Source of the DNA: Ichthyophis bannanicus
Lineage: Eukaryota; Chordata; Amphibia; Gymnophiona; Ichthyophiidae
NCBI GenBank assembly: GCA_033557465.1
Contig: CM066031.1
Coordinates: 1,670,160,800 to 1,670,224,799, forward strand
DNA length: 64,000 bases
Direction of reading: 5' to 3'
Shown here one piece after another: positions 21,575-33,013 of this stretch. Made by a program: the position numbers and the translations under genes. The first letter of the stretch is position 1. The number at the start of each line of letters is the position of its first letter. The notes beneath the pieces were generated by a model. It was given only the letters and a program-made list of their open reading frames with translations. It searched no databases and was not told the DNA's origin.

Positions 21575-22556
21575 GGGGGTTAGGACTGCTAATGGGCAGG
21601 CAGGGAGGGAGGGGGGGGGGTTAGGACTGCTAATGGGCAGGGAGGGGGGGGGGTAGGACTGCTAATGGGCAGGGAGGGAGGGGGGGGGTTAGGACTGCTA
21701 ATGGGCAGGGAGGAGGGGGGGTTAGGACTGCTAATGGGCAGGGAGGAGGAGGAGGAGGAGGGGGGGGGTTAGGACTGCTAATGGGCAGGGAGGAGGAGGG
21801 GGGGTTAGGACTGCTAATGGGCAGGGAGGGGGGGGGTTAGGACTGCTAATGGGCAGGGAGGGAGGGGGGTTAGGACTGCTAATGGGCAGGGCAGGGAGGG
21901 AGGGAGGGGGGGTTAGGACTGCTAATGGGCAGGGAGGGAGGGAGGGGGGGTTAGGACTGCGCTAATGGGCAGGGAGGGAGGGGGGGTTAGGACTGCTAAT
22001 AGGGAGGGAGGGAGGGAGGGGGGGTTAGGACTGCTAATGGGCAGGGAGGGAGGGAGGGAGGGAGGGGGCAGGTTAGGACTGCTAATGGGCAGGGAGGGGG
22101 GGTTAGGACTGCTAATGGGCAGTGAGGTAGGGAGGGGGGGTTAGGACTGCTAATGGGCATCGATGGAGGGAGGGGGGGTAAGGACTGCTAATGGGCAGGG
22201 AGGGAGGGAGGGGGGGTTAGGACTGCTAATGGGCAGGGAGGGAGGGGGGGGTAGGACTGCTAATGGGCTGGGGGGTTAGGACTGCTAATGGGTGGGCGGG
22301 CGGGCGGGGGTAGGACTGCTAATGGGCTGGGGGGGTAGGACTGCTAATGGGCTGTGGGCTGATGGGGGCTGTCTGGAAATGGGGTGATGGGGGTTAGGAC
22401 TGGTAATGGGTTATAGGGGGGCTTAAACTGAAAATGGGGTGATGGGGGTTTAGGACTGGAAGTGGGTTGATGGGGGGGGCTAGGACTGGTATTGGGTTGG
22501 GGGGGTTGCTAGGACTGGAAATGGGCTGATGGGGGGCTAGGACTGGAAATGGGCTG
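21575..22556 (+). repeat. G-rich minisatellite, unit GGTTAGGACTGCTAATGGGC plus GGGA runs
   Basis: About 27 tandem copies of a variable 27-50 bp unit built from TTAGGACTGCTAATGGGCA and runs of GGGAGGG. Units toward the right end drift to CTAGGACTGGAAATGGG. The plus strand is extremely G-rich with many closely spaced G-triplets, so G-quadruplex formation is possible. Confidence 0.95.
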
Positions 22557-23654
22557 ATGCAGGGACTAGAAGGGAATGGATGCTGGGTGAGGCTGGAACT
22601 AGAAGGGAGCTGGTGTTGGGGGAGGATTAGAATGGGATGGGGCTGGGAGAGTAAAATGGAGAGGGGAAAAATATTTTGTGTGGGAGGGATAAAAAATCTA
22701 CAATTGGCCGGGTATTGGGAGAATAAGTGGGGATTGAGGATGGAGGGGTAAATTTTGAGTAGATGAAATAGGAATGAGGAAAGAGCAAAAGGAGAAAGAT
22801 TAGTATGTTAAAGCAGATGTAGAGAGAGAATGGAAAAAAAAAAAACAAGACAGAAGAAAGGACAAATGGACAGCAGATGGAGAGTTAGCAGAAGACACGA
22901 AGAAACCAGAAGAAAGTGGCTGGAACAATTGCAACTGAAAAAAAATGCACAAAAGGTAGAAAAATATCTCTTTATTTTGAATTTATTAACTGGAATATGT
23001 CAGCTCTGGGAAATGTGCATCATTAATTTTTGCGCTTTGTTTAGTACAAGAGGAAATTAATTTATAGTTTTATTTCTACAGTGTTGTTGTATATTCCAAG
23101 TTTGGCTTTTGGGGTTCCCAGTTTAATTATTGTCTTCCTGTTTCTAAATTGTGATTCCTTGTTTGGTGATGGTCTGTTCTGCATGTGTAACTGAGCTGAG
23201 GTATTCTGTTTATATAATTCCTATTTGACATTGCCACTTGTTCTTTCCCCAGTAGGTCATGTATTGTTGTTCTCTGAAATGTATTGGTTTAATATTTGCA
23301 GTGTTGCCTTTTGATAGTTAGGGTATGGTGCTTTGTGAGTCCTGGTAGTGCTGTTAGGATACGGCGGGTTTGCTATGGGTTCTAAATGGGCAGCGTTTGT
23401 AGTAGTTCCTAATGTGCCTGGCGGTTGGTACTGGATTATAGTAATGTAGAAACCTTTTAGTCTTTCTTTATCCATATACTCATTAAGAGGCATGTTTACT
23501 AAAAGTTAGTGTATGGTAACATTATGCAAATATTTATGCAAATGAGGCACCTTATGCAAATGAGGCTTTAATTGACGTGCTGGCACTTTGAGGAAATTCT
23601 TTGGTTTTGTGCGGCAGTTTGGGCACTCGGGCTCAAAAAGGTTAGCCATCACTG
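22557..23654. other. AT-rich right part of the hAT with octamer motifs
   Basis: No coding similarity seen. Three ATGCAAAT octamers occur at 23524-23531, 23536-23543 and 23554-23561, close to the right terminal repeat. Confidence 0.6.
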
Positions 23655-24084
23655 GTCTAGTGGAAGGTTTTCTGGAAGCATAAAGAACATCTTTCACCTG
23701 TTGAGAAAGATGAAGATCTTGGAGAGCTAGGCCTTCAGCAACCAAGCCCTGAGATACAGAGACTGGGGACTGGGATGCCATAACTTTCCGCCCTCTTGAG
23801 AAAAGAGATCTGGAGCAGACCCTAACTCCAGGGAGGGAGCTTGAGAGAGATGTAGAAGCAGAGGGTACCATACTTGCCGTGGCCAATGTGGAGCTATGAG
23901 AATCATGTGGCCTCTGTCTCTCTAAGCTTGAACAGGGTTTTGGTAATTAGGGGAATGGGTGGAAAGGCATACAGGAAGTCTTGACCCCAGTGAAGGAGGA
24001 AAGCATCCCTTGCCTGAGCTCCCTGAGCCAGAGTTCTGGAACAGAACCGGGGAGGTTTGGCATTCCACAGACTTGCAAAGAGGT

Positions 24085-25650
24085 CTATGTCCGGGGTTCC
24101 CCAAATCTGAAAAATCCTGGCCACCTGGTCCACATATGTAGGGACCACTCGTGTGGAAGCAGAACTCGACTGAGCCTGTCTGCCCAAGAGTTTTGAACGT
24201 CTGGAAGATAAACTGCCAGAAGATGAATCTGATGCTCTCTGGCGAGGGCCCACAGTCGCAAAGCTTTGTTGCAAAGTGACGGAGAGCCAGTTCCGCCCTG
24301 CTTGTTCACATAGAACATGGCTACCTGATTGTCCGTGTGGATAAGGACTGTCTTGCAGATGAGCAGGGTGTGGAACATGCGCAGAGCAAGGAAGATTGCT
24401 CTGAGCTCCAAGAGACTGATATGTAGAGAACTCTCCTATGGGGACCAGATGCCCTGGGTGGAGAGGTCTTGCAGATGAGCTCCCCACCCCATTGGAGAAG
24501 CATCTGTTGTAAGAGTTGCTTGGGGTTGAGACTGCTGAAAAGGGGACCCCAGCAACAGGTTTTGAGGGGACTTCCACCACTGGAGGGACAAAATGAGGTG
24601 ACTTGTGTTTGCTATTTTGTCTGACAGGCAGTCTAATGCCTGGGTCCATTGGGTGGATAAAGTCCACTGAGCTGCCCTCATGTGAAGGCGAGCATATGGT
24701 ACCACATGCACGGTGGATGCCATGTGGTCTAGTAACTGTAACATCTCTCGAGCAGTTAAGTGGGGCTTCAACTCTGCTTGAGAAGCTAACTGCACCAAGC
24801 GAAGGCAACGGACCTGGGGGAGATAGGCCCTTGCCCTTGTGGTATCCAGCAACGCCCCTATAAACTCCAGGGACTGAGTAGGGGTTAAATTTGATTTTGG
24901 GATGTTTATTATCAGTCCTAAATACTGAAAGATACGCATTGTGCAGGTTAGAGAACTCTTGGCCTCTGACTGAGTGGGAGCTCGAATGAGCCAGTCGTCC
25001 AAATAAGGGAATACGAATATTCCCAGAGTGCGCAGAAATGCAGCTACCACTGCCATGCATTTTGTGAACACCCTTGGTGCAGAGGCCAGACCAAAAGGGA
25101 GCACTCTGTATTGATAGTGCTTCTCTTGAAAAAGAAACCGAAGGAACCTTCTGTGAGTTGGATGGATGAGAACATGGGTGTACGCATCCTTGAGATCTAG
25201 AGAATAAAGCCAATCCTGACTCTGAAGGTATGGCAGCAGAGTTCCCAGAGAAATCATTTTGAATTTTTCCTTGACTAGGAATCTGTTCAATTCTCTGAGA
25301 TCTAAGATGGGTCTGTAGCTCCCTGTTTTCTTTGGAATAAGAAAATAGGGGGAGTAGAAACCTGTGCCCTGTTGTTGAAGAGGCACTTCCTCTATTGCCC
25401 CCTGGGTGAGAAGGGTGGCAATCTCCTGCCCCAACAGGTTGAGGAGGGAGGTTGGAGAATTGAACTGGTGCACTCTTGTGTGAGGGGGCAAGCTTGAAAA
25501 ATGAAGTTTGTACCCCTCTTTTATGATGGAGTGTCCAATGCTCTGCTGTAATTTGTCCCCACCTGGGAGCAAAATGACATAACCTTCCTGGAATGGTGGA
25601 AGGCTCTGGTCCTTCCAGAGCCAGGAAGGCTAAGTTCTCTAGCGGAAAGT
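24085..25650 (-). pseudogene. RT-RNase H gene of DIRS D, one nonsense codon
   Basis: Open from about 25572: FYSPYFLIPKKTGSYRPILD, YSLDLKDAYTHVLIHPTHRR, LPFGLASAPRVFTKCM, the catalytic FPYLDDWLIR, and RNase H TTDASPMGWGAH. A TAG at 24436-24438 replaces a glutamine codon of C. The same frame then gives LELRAIFLAL, IHTDNQVAMFYVNKQGG and LSRVLLPHEW to 24085. The methyltransferase-like DLFASLWNAKPPRFCSR segment is in another frame (to about 23903) after a frameshift. RT and RNase H catalytic residues are intact, unlike C. Confidence 0.85.
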
Positions 25651-27501
25651 CAAAGGCCCTGAGGGGGCTGAGGTTGCTGGGCTGGAGGAGGCCTAGCAGC
25701 CTTTGCTTTGTTCTGTTTGGATGATTGCTGACGTTTGGTAGGGAACTGAGCTGCAGAAGATGCCCGCTGACCATAAAATCTTCCCTTCTTAGAAAAAGGT
25801 GCTTTTTTGAACAACCTTTTCTTAACAGGAGCAGCTGTAGACTTGGATAGTCTATCCAAGGCAGAATTTTCAGCATCCATCTGATTGGCCTTTGCTTGCC
25901 AATCTTTACCAAACAGGTTTTCACCTGTACAAGGGATATTTCCCAATTCATCTTGTACCCAGATCTCCAAATCAGATGCTTGAAGCCAAGCAATTCTACG
26001 TGCACCTATGGCAATAGCTGAGGCTCTGCTTACACATTCAAAGGAGTCGAAAGCTGCACAGTTGGAGAATTTGGAGATATCTTGGGCATGTTTGAGCCAA
26101 GTGAGAAAGTCCTGTCTTTTATCTTCAGAAATGAAAGGACTTAAAGTCTGCAAATGATCAGTGACTTCTTTTAGGAACATTCCCATGTAAAGACTATAGG
26201 AATTAATTCTCGCAGCAAGCATGGAAGCTTGGAAGACTATGTCCAAAAGCATCCAGGGTTCTACATTCACGTCCTGGAGGATTAGAGGCATGTCTTTTGG
26301 CACTTCTAATCTTTCTCATAGCAGACTCAACCACAATAGAGTGGTGAGGAAGCTGAGTTTTATGGAAACCAGGACAAGGAGGGACACGATACATGGTATC
26401 TAACCGGCGAGAATGAGGAGAGGTGGTAAGAGGTGCTTCCCACATCCTCAACATGAGATCATACAAAATCTCATGAACAGGCAAGGTAGCTGCCTCCTTA
26501 GGAGTTTTAGGATATTGTAAAATATCTAACTCCTTGGCTTTGGGTTCTGTCTCAGGGGCCACAGTGATGGATAGGCCCCAAGCCACCTCCCTGATGAAGT
26601 CTTGGAAAGACAAGTCCTCTGGAGGAGACATCCTTCGTTTAGGAGAGGACTCCTCCTGTGGAAGAAGCATCACTGCATCGACAGACTCTTCAGAATCCTC
26701 AGAGTCTTCAGAGGAATCAAAGTATCGTCTGTCCGGATGCTCTTGCAAAGTCCGATACCCGTACCGACCGGGATCGGTATTGGGAATAACCGGTACCGGG
26801 GTATCGGTACCGGAGGGCTTCAGAGGACAGAGTACTGGCATAGCGGACAACGAAGCCGACGTCGATGCCACCGGACCCGGGATCGGTACCGATGGCGGTG
26901 CTAGAGCCGGTACTGGTGAAGTAGTCTGTTGCGGTACCAGGGGCGTCGATACCACAAGGAAAGCTGCCAGACTACGTTCTATGGACAGAATCCTCTGATC
27001 CATCGACGCTGCCAATGCTTGGAAGTCGGTACCGGGGGAAGTCACCGGTACCCCAGAGCATGGCACCAGGTGATCTGTCGAGGCCACGCCATCGAGATCA
27101 TCCTGGAACCCCGATGATGATGCTTTAGAGGCCGAAGCCTCCCGCCGGGGTAATTTTGCCGGTGCAGAATCCTCGAGGGCAACAGAGGCATCTCGATGCT
27201 TAGAAGGAGATCTACCCTTCGAGGACCGGCTGGATTTATGTTTAGTTATCTGAGATCCATGTGAGGAAGAAGCAGCCCTGGAAGACGTCGATGCCACCGA
27301 AGCCACATCAGAGGGAAACAGGGTACTGAGCTTGGCAGCTCGGTTCTGCCAACCTCTTTTAGACATCATAGAACAGGACATACAATCTGTGATGGAATGA
27401 TCAGGACCTAAACATTTTAGACACCAGTCGTGGGTGTCGGTGACGGAAATGGTACCGCCACATTTTGTGCACTTCTTAAACCCTGAGGCAGGCTTTTCCA
27501 T
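25650..27501 (-). pseudogene. Gag of DIRS D with CCHC knuckle, one frameshift
   Basis: The start is the ATG at 27501 (MEKPASGFKKCTKC). CCHC knuckle CLKCLGPDHSITDC. The frame is open for 432 codons through the Ser/Pro-rich linker, the acidic SSEDSEDSEESVD run and the MSPPEDLSFQDFIREVAWG core. It shifts near 26245 and ends …QPPQGL at 25650. This is the least damaged beta gag in the window. A 4-nt overlap/abutment with the RT frame follows. Confidence 0.85.
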
Positions 27502-27811
27502 GTTAAGGAAAAAATGTTTTGGGTCTAAGGCCCAAAACGCAAGTGCACCTGAAGAAAAAACGAAGGAGGAAAAAAGTTTTTGCTTTTTTTTTTAAAAAGA
27601 AGAAAAGAAAGACCGGCGGTACCGGTAGAGCGTCGAAGAAGGCAAAGGTGACAAAAGAAATAAAGAAAAATAAAGAAATTCTTCTGCGGTGACAGGAACA
27701 CGACCTGCTGGCTCCGTGGAAAAAGAAGAACTGAGGAGAGACCGACGAAACCCATATGTGAAGACTCATTCCTGCTTGTTCCTGGAGATAGAAAGATGTA
27801 ATGATAATATA

Positions 27812-29882
27812 TCAGAAGCCCTGCGAATGCTGGGTTTGCTGAAGCTGTTGAGGTTGTGGTTTCCTTAGCCTGGTTGGATGTTGCCCCTGTCTGGGAACAT
27901 CTGTATGATGGGTAGAAGATGAATAAAACTTTCTCAAGGGAACAAAGCTTTTTAGGAGATCTCCTACAAACTGGGATAGAGGAAGGCGTAGACAAGCCTC
28001 TGAAAGCAATAGTGTCAGTAGTTAACTGAGCAGCTTGGAGTAAAGCGTCCTTGTTAAAGAGATTCTCTCCAGTACAAGGAGTATTTCCCAGTCTATCTTG
28101 TACCCATTTGTCCAAGTCTGAAGCTTGGAGCCAGGCTCTACGTCGTGCCCCTATGGCTATAGCAGACGTTCTGCTAACGTTCAAAAGAGTCCAGGGAAGA
28201 ACGAGTAAGGAACCTAGAAATATTTTGAGCATGACTGACTAGTATAGAAAAATCTGCTCTTTTAGGCTCTTGAAGAAAAGGGGTCAAAAGTAGTAAATTC
28301 TTTGTGACCTCCTCCAGAGATAATCCCATATAGAAAATATATGAGAGAATTCTTGCTGAAAACATGGATGTCTGGAAGGTTTGATGTCCAAAGGCATCTA
28401 AAGTCTTAGCCTCACGACCTGGCAGATAAGAAGAGTGCTTCTTAGTACTCTTAACACGCCTCATTGCTGATTCTACAACAATAGAATGATGAGGGAGCTG
28501 AGGCTTTTGAAAACCTGGAGAAGGGGGCACCATGCATAGAAGATCAGTTGCCCTAGAAGGTGAGGATACCGTTAAAGGAGCTTCCCACGTTATAAATAGG
28601 AGATCCTGCAAGGTCTGATGCAAAGGAAACATAATGACTTTCTTTGGATTGCAGGGGATCTGCAGAGGTTCTGGATCCCCTGGTGCAGGATATTGACCAG
28701 GTATAGAAATGGTAAGTAACTTTGCCATATCAAGCAGGAATGTTGAAAAGAAATCTCTCCAGAGGGGAGTCCTCTAGAAAGAGGAGTAAGAACTAGATCT
28801 GTTGAAGAAATAGCTCTAGCACCGACCGGTTCATTCAGATTCTCTAGATTAGAAGATCTGAAGGGGTGGAGCATCAGATTGTCCTTGAAGGATAGTTGTC
28901 GGTACCGCTGGAAGCAGGTACCGCAACCCGTCGGTAGCAAATCGTCCATGCTAGGGATCGATTCGAAACTCGGTATGGAAGGAAGCGAGCCGGTTGAAAC
29001 AAGCATGGGAGGTACCGACACCGATGCTGATGTCGATACCAGTACCGAGACCGGTACTGTCGTTGATACCAATACATGAAGATCAGTCTGTGATAGGTCT
29101 ATCGGTATCGAAGTAACCAAACGTGGCAGACCTTGATCATCGTTAGAATGTCTTCGGTACCATTTGGAGTCGGTACCCAGTCATCCAGACTAGAGATCAA
29201 CTCCAGACTCGGCATCTAAGGAAGCGAGTCTATCGATGCATATCTGGAGGGTACCGATGTGGATACCAGTACCAGTACCGGGATCGATACCAGTACCAGT
29301 ACCGGGATCGATACCGATACTGGAAGATTGGTCAGCAGCGGCTCAGTCAGCCCCGAAGGAACCGAGCGCGCTAGACTGCGATCTTTGGTGAGGAATGTTT
29401 CATCCAACATCATTGCCGATGCCGGAGTATCGGTACCGCCCCAAGCGGACGCTGCCACCGAGCATGGCTCAGGTATGTTCGTAGAGGTGAGAACCCCAGA
29501 AACAACCTGAAACCCCATAAGTGGCTTGGAGGCTGAAGACTCCCACCGGGGTTTTAATGCCAAGGTGTTCTCGAGGGCAACGCCAGAGGCATCTCTATGC
29601 TAAGCATGAGATCTACCACTCGAGGCCTGGCTAGTCTTGTTTTTGGGTTACCTGATCCTGTGAAGAAGCAGCGTTGGCTGGTACCGTGAAGTTTAATGGG
29701 GACCGCGTATCGAGACATGCTCGATGCTGAAGACTTCTTCTGGATATACCGCTGCAGAGGGAACACTCCAGCGGATGGTGGTCAGGACCCAAACAGGGTA
29801 GACACCAATTATGAGTGTCTACAATTAATTTGGTACCGCCACAGTTTAAACATTTCTTAGGGTTAGTGGCTGGTATTTCCAT
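27812..29882 (-). pseudogene. Degraded gag of DIRS E
   Basis: The ATG at 29882 starts MEIPATNPKKCLNCGG, with a CCHC knuckle CLPCLGPDHHPLEC. The rest is broken into at least five frames. Traces include PSRATDLLCMVPPSPGFQKP, PHHSIVVESAMRRVKSTKK, FQTSMFSARILSYIFYMG and CTGENLFNKD, ending …HSQGF at 27812. It lies on the right side of E beyond nested D. It shows that E derives from a beta element but is much older or less constrained in coding sequence than D. Confidence 0.8.
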
Positions 29883-30252
29883 GAAGGAGAGTGAGTAGGC
29901 CTAGAAGGCCAAAAAAAAGTCAGGCACTAACAGGGAAAAAATATTCCTCAGAAAGGAAATTTTGTAAGAAAAACGAAGAAAAACACCGGCGGTACCGGTG
30001 GCATCGGGGAAGGCAGACCCGACCACAAGAAAACAAAAAAATAAAAGAATTTTCTGCGGTGACAGGAGTACGTCCTGCCGGCTCCGCAGAAAAACGAAAA
30101 CTGAGGAGAGGCAGTTGGGAAAGGCAGCACGCAGGCGTGGTGGGATGCTCCCAAAAGCGTTCTGATTGGACGCTGGGGAGCGTTCCCGCGCGGACTCCGT
30201 CGGTACCGATGTACCCATATGTGAAGACTCATTCCTGCTTGTTCCTGGAGAT

Positions 30253-30478
30253 CTTCACCCATAACTATCCGTGTTTCATTGTGAACTTAACACTGAAATC
30301 TCTATGGTTGCTATACTAAATGAGTTATCAGTCACCATTAAAGTTTATAGATGTCAGAATGATCCAGCTAGATCTTAGCACAGCATTTGACATAATGGAT
30401 AATGCTCTCCTACTGGATATTCTAAGCAAAGCCGTTGTAAAGGGCTCTAACCTTAGAGATGATCAAAGCCAGTCAAAA
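30253..30478 (+). mobile_element. LINE reverse-transcriptase scrap (L2/jockey-like)
   Basis: Plus-strand translation gives MIQLDLSTAFDIMDNALLLD, which matches RT motif A of L2/jockey-type LINEs (LDLS-AFDT-DH-LLL). It is bounded by E at the left and J at the right, and too short to classify well. Confidence 0.55.
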
Positions 30479-30955
30479 GGTGAAATTAGACTTATCTGCT
30501 AATTGTTGTTCCTTGAGGATCTCCAGTCTAGTCCCGAACCTCTGGGTTTTGCTCCTCCTCCAGCAGCTTGGAAACTGAGAAACGTCATCCTTTTGATGAC
30601 ACTGGTATAAAACCCCAGGAACCGCCTTCTCACTCCAGTAATCTATTAACAAAGCAGACTCACCAGAGCAACAAGTAAGCAGTAAATACTACGAACCAAC
30701 TGTAAACTAACGTAACTAATAACTTCTAAGGGAGAAAACATCTCTTCTTCTGTTCTCCCCCTCCGCTATACTAACATTTGTTAGAACTGCTTAGGCCAGC
30801 CCTCCCCCTTTATGGAGGATAGCAACCCTATTATAATCCCCATGTCTAGAACCTCCCCTTATGGATCATAAGCCCCACAGCTTCATCTTTCTCTTACCTG
30901 TGATACATCGTTTGCTTCAGGCTCTAGTCCAATGAACAAAAACAGGGAGGGATGC

Positions 30956-31050
30956 GGGACTAGACTGGAGCTCCTCAAGGAACAACAATTAGCAGGTAAG
31001 TCTAATTTCACCTTCCTTATTGTCCCTCCAGTCTAGTCCCGAACCTCTGG
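30956..31050 (-). repeat. ICR of DIRS J
   Basis: The first half is complementary to the left end of J (CTAATTGTTGTTCCTTGAGG). The second half (TTCCTTATTGTCCCTCCAGT) predicts the missing right end. Junction at 31012/31013. Confidence 0.85.
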
Positions 31051-32039
31051 GGATGTAACAGAGCAGTGAAACAAATCAACGGGAGGGACCTGCTAGACCA
31101 GCCTGAAGCACCGCTGCTCCTAACTGCCTGAACATCCAGATGGTAATGTTTTACAAAGGAATTTAAAGACGACCAGGTCGCTGCCTTACAAATTTCTACC
31201 GCTGGAACCAACCTGTACTCAGCCCACAAAGCCACCTGAGCCCTAGTCGAATGAGCTTTAAGCCCTTCCAGTACAGGTTTACCTTTCAACACATACACTG
31301 ACGCTATCGCCTCTTTAATCCATCTGGCAATGGAAGCCTTTGACGCCGTTTCTCCCTTCCTTGTACTGCCAAACAGGACAAATAGTCTATCCGACTTTAG
31401 GAAGTCAGCTGTCTGTCGGATATATTTCTTTAATGCCTGACGAACATCCAACCGATGTAACTGCCCTGTGGAAGAAGCCTCTGTACCTTCACCGAACACT
31501 GGCAACGAAACTACCTGATTCACATAAAACGCTAACACCACTTTTGGCAAAAATGATGGCACCTGCCTCACTACCACCTTCGTATCGTGAAAAGACAGAA
31601 AAGGTTTATGACAAAACAATGCCTGCAACTCTGAGATTCTACTAGCCGAACAAATAGCTACCAGGAAGACCACCTTGAGAGTAAGATCCTTTAAATATGA
31701 CCGAGATAAAGGCTTAAAGGGCTCGTGCACCAACGTCTCCAAAACTAAATGGAGATCGCACGTCGGAACCACCTGCCTACATGGTGGTCTCGGAAGAGAC
31801 ACAGTCCTTAAAAAACGCTTAACATCTGGATGAGCCCCCAGCGCTTCCCCTTTAATCTTTTCTCTATAACAGGACAGCGCTGCCAACTGCACCCTTAAGG
31901 ACGCTGCCACTAAACCTTTCTGAAATCCACCCTGCAAAAAAGAAAGAATTTGCGGTAGAGATGCTCTTAATGCTTCCAACTCCCTGTCTAAACACCAAGC
32001 TTAAAAATATGCCAAATACGCACATACGCCAACGAGGTA

Positions 32040-32856
32040 CCGTGTTTCCCCGAAAATAAGACCGGGTCTTATATTTATTTTTGCTCCAAAAGATGCACTA
32101 GGGCTTATTTTCAGGGTATGGCTTATTTTTTTTTTTCATATACAGCATGACAGCACAGAATGAGTGGCATTGCAGCTCCCGCCCGCACAGATGATGGAAG
32201 TGGCCTGCAGCACATCAACGGCACCCGATCGGCGTCGGGGAGTGGAGCAGGATGGAAAGTTCCTCCCTGGTCCACCTGTCGAAGCCAATCAGGCCACAAC
32301 AGCACCATCTTCAAAAGAGCAGAGCACCCTTAGCGCGAAGGAAGAGGCCGCAGCTCAGCACCGGCACTCAATCGGCTTCGGGGAGTGGAGCAGGAGGAAA
32401 GCTCCTCCCTGGTCCACCCGCCGAAGCCAATCAGACCACAACAGCACCATCTTCAAAAGAGCAGAGCACCCTTAGCGCGAAGGAAGAGGCCGCAGCTCAA
32501 CAACGGCACCCGATCGGCGTCTGGAAGTGGAGCAGGAGGGAAAGCTCCTCCCCAGTCCACCTGCTGAAGCCAATCAGGACACAACAGCACCAACTGTATT
32601 TAAAAGAGAGTGCCCTTGGTGTGAAGGAAGTGGCCAGCAGCACAGCACCAGCACCTGATCGGCATCGGGGAGTGGAGGAGGAGGAAAACTCCTCCCCGGT
32701 GACACCCCCCCCCCCCCCCCGGGTACCAAATCTGTCAGACATGATCTGCACTAGGTCTTATTTTCGGGGTAAGGCTTATATTATGTATTATGGGACTCTC
32801 AGAAAAACGTGCTAGGTCTTATTTTCAGGATAGGTCTTATTTTCAGGGAAACACGG
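32040..32856. mobile_element. TA-flanked MITE (Tc1/mariner-like), 817 bp
   Basis: Terminal repeats CCGTGTTTCCCCGAAAATAA and the complement of TTATTTTCAGGGAAACACGG are inverted copies. A TA dinucleotide flanks each side (32038-32039, 32857-32858). AATAAGAC/GTCTTATTTTC motifs recur subterminally. It has no transposase, and the interior is tandem repeats. It interrupts the YR gene of J. Confidence 0.9.
32190..32690 (+). repeat. ~142-bp tandem repeats inside the MITE
   Basis: About 3.5 copies. The GAAGCCAATCAG block recurs at 32281, 32423 and 32566 (spacing 142-143). Each copy contains GAGCAGAGCACCCTTAGCGC or a variant. A C homopolymer lies near 32704-32719. Confidence 0.88.
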
Positions 32857-33013
32857 TAGATCTCCTTCGTGACTTCAACAAGGTAGCAATCACTGCTGCG
32901 GAGTATCCCTTAGCTCTCAGCCTTGCCCTCTCAATAGCCAAGCCGTAAGTGAGAATCGATCCACTTGAGGCATGTACAGTGGTCCCTGAAATAACAGATC
33001 TCTTCTGACTGGA

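Larger units (their letters stand above)
21126..23654. mobile_element. Non-autonomous hAT-like transposon (2.53 kb)
   Basis: Terminal inverted repeats CAGCGATGGCGAACCT (21126) and the complement of AGGTTAGCCATCACTG (ending 23654) match at 14 of 16 bases. An 8-bp target duplication GTCTAGTG flanks it (21118-21125 and 23655-23662). The length of the duplication and the CAG..CTG ends are typical of hAT. No transposase is visible. The interior is a long palindrome, a G-rich minisatellite and about 1.1 kb of AT-rich sequence. It interrupts the YR gene of D. Confidence 0.92.
20140..23886 (-). pseudogene. Tyrosine recombinase of DIRS D, split by hAT and frameshifted
   Basis: The N-terminal part (23886-23655) ends at YASRKPSTR, exactly where the hAT element begins. 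The rest resumes at 21117 with FKWKRFTIWC and reaches SARRISEL (first catalytic Arg) and FHHGKVVLRTHPHFMPKVVS. It shifts frame near 20580. The C-terminal AHNVRA..ICRA-type region can be traced in pieces to about 20140. It was intact in sequence order before the hAT insertion, whose 8-bp duplication accounts for the extra bases. Confidence 0.82.
19657..27790 (-). mobile_element. DIRS element D (beta family), split by a hAT insertion
   Basis: Left end GCACAGTTAC at 19657, right end …CCTGGAGATA at 27790, ICR at 19938-20036. Without the 2,529-bp hAT and its 8-bp duplication the element is about 5.6 kb, like C and G. It is inserted in E: the left flank ends AGGAAA and the right flank starts GAAAGATG. 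The left terminal repeat carries a GA run and the CCAATCAG motif like E, so D and E are close relatives. The right terminal repeat has an internal deletion between GAGGAGAG and ACCGACGAAA (about 27740). Confidence 0.92.
31017..33005 (-). pseudogene. Tyrosine recombinase of DIRS J, interrupted by MITE
   Basis: The C-terminal part (31979-31017) is open. It keeps the catalytic Arg in SASRISELQAL, His and Arg in KAHSTRAQVAL, and Tyr in FVKHYHLD. The N-terminal part lies beyond the MITE at 32857-33005 (GLAIERARLRAKGYSAAVIA). The first arginine of the usual SARRISEL is serine, but the catalytic one (R-x-x-E-L) is kept. The MITE insertion breaks the gene upstream of the core-binding domain. Confidence 0.82.

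Noticed and set aside
21575..22556. Interstitial telomere or CRISPR-like array
   Set aside because: Units contain TTAGGACTGC rather than TTAGGG, the spacers are homopolymeric, and the array lies within hAT termini.
23903..26005. 700-residue open frame in element D
   Set aside because: It crosses gag, RT and RNase H in an unproductive frame. Only its last part (MT-like segment) corresponds to a real coding frame.
32252..32815. 187-residue plus-strand open frame in the MITE
   Set aside because: It follows the 142-bp tandem repeats. The protein is repetitive and has no known domain.
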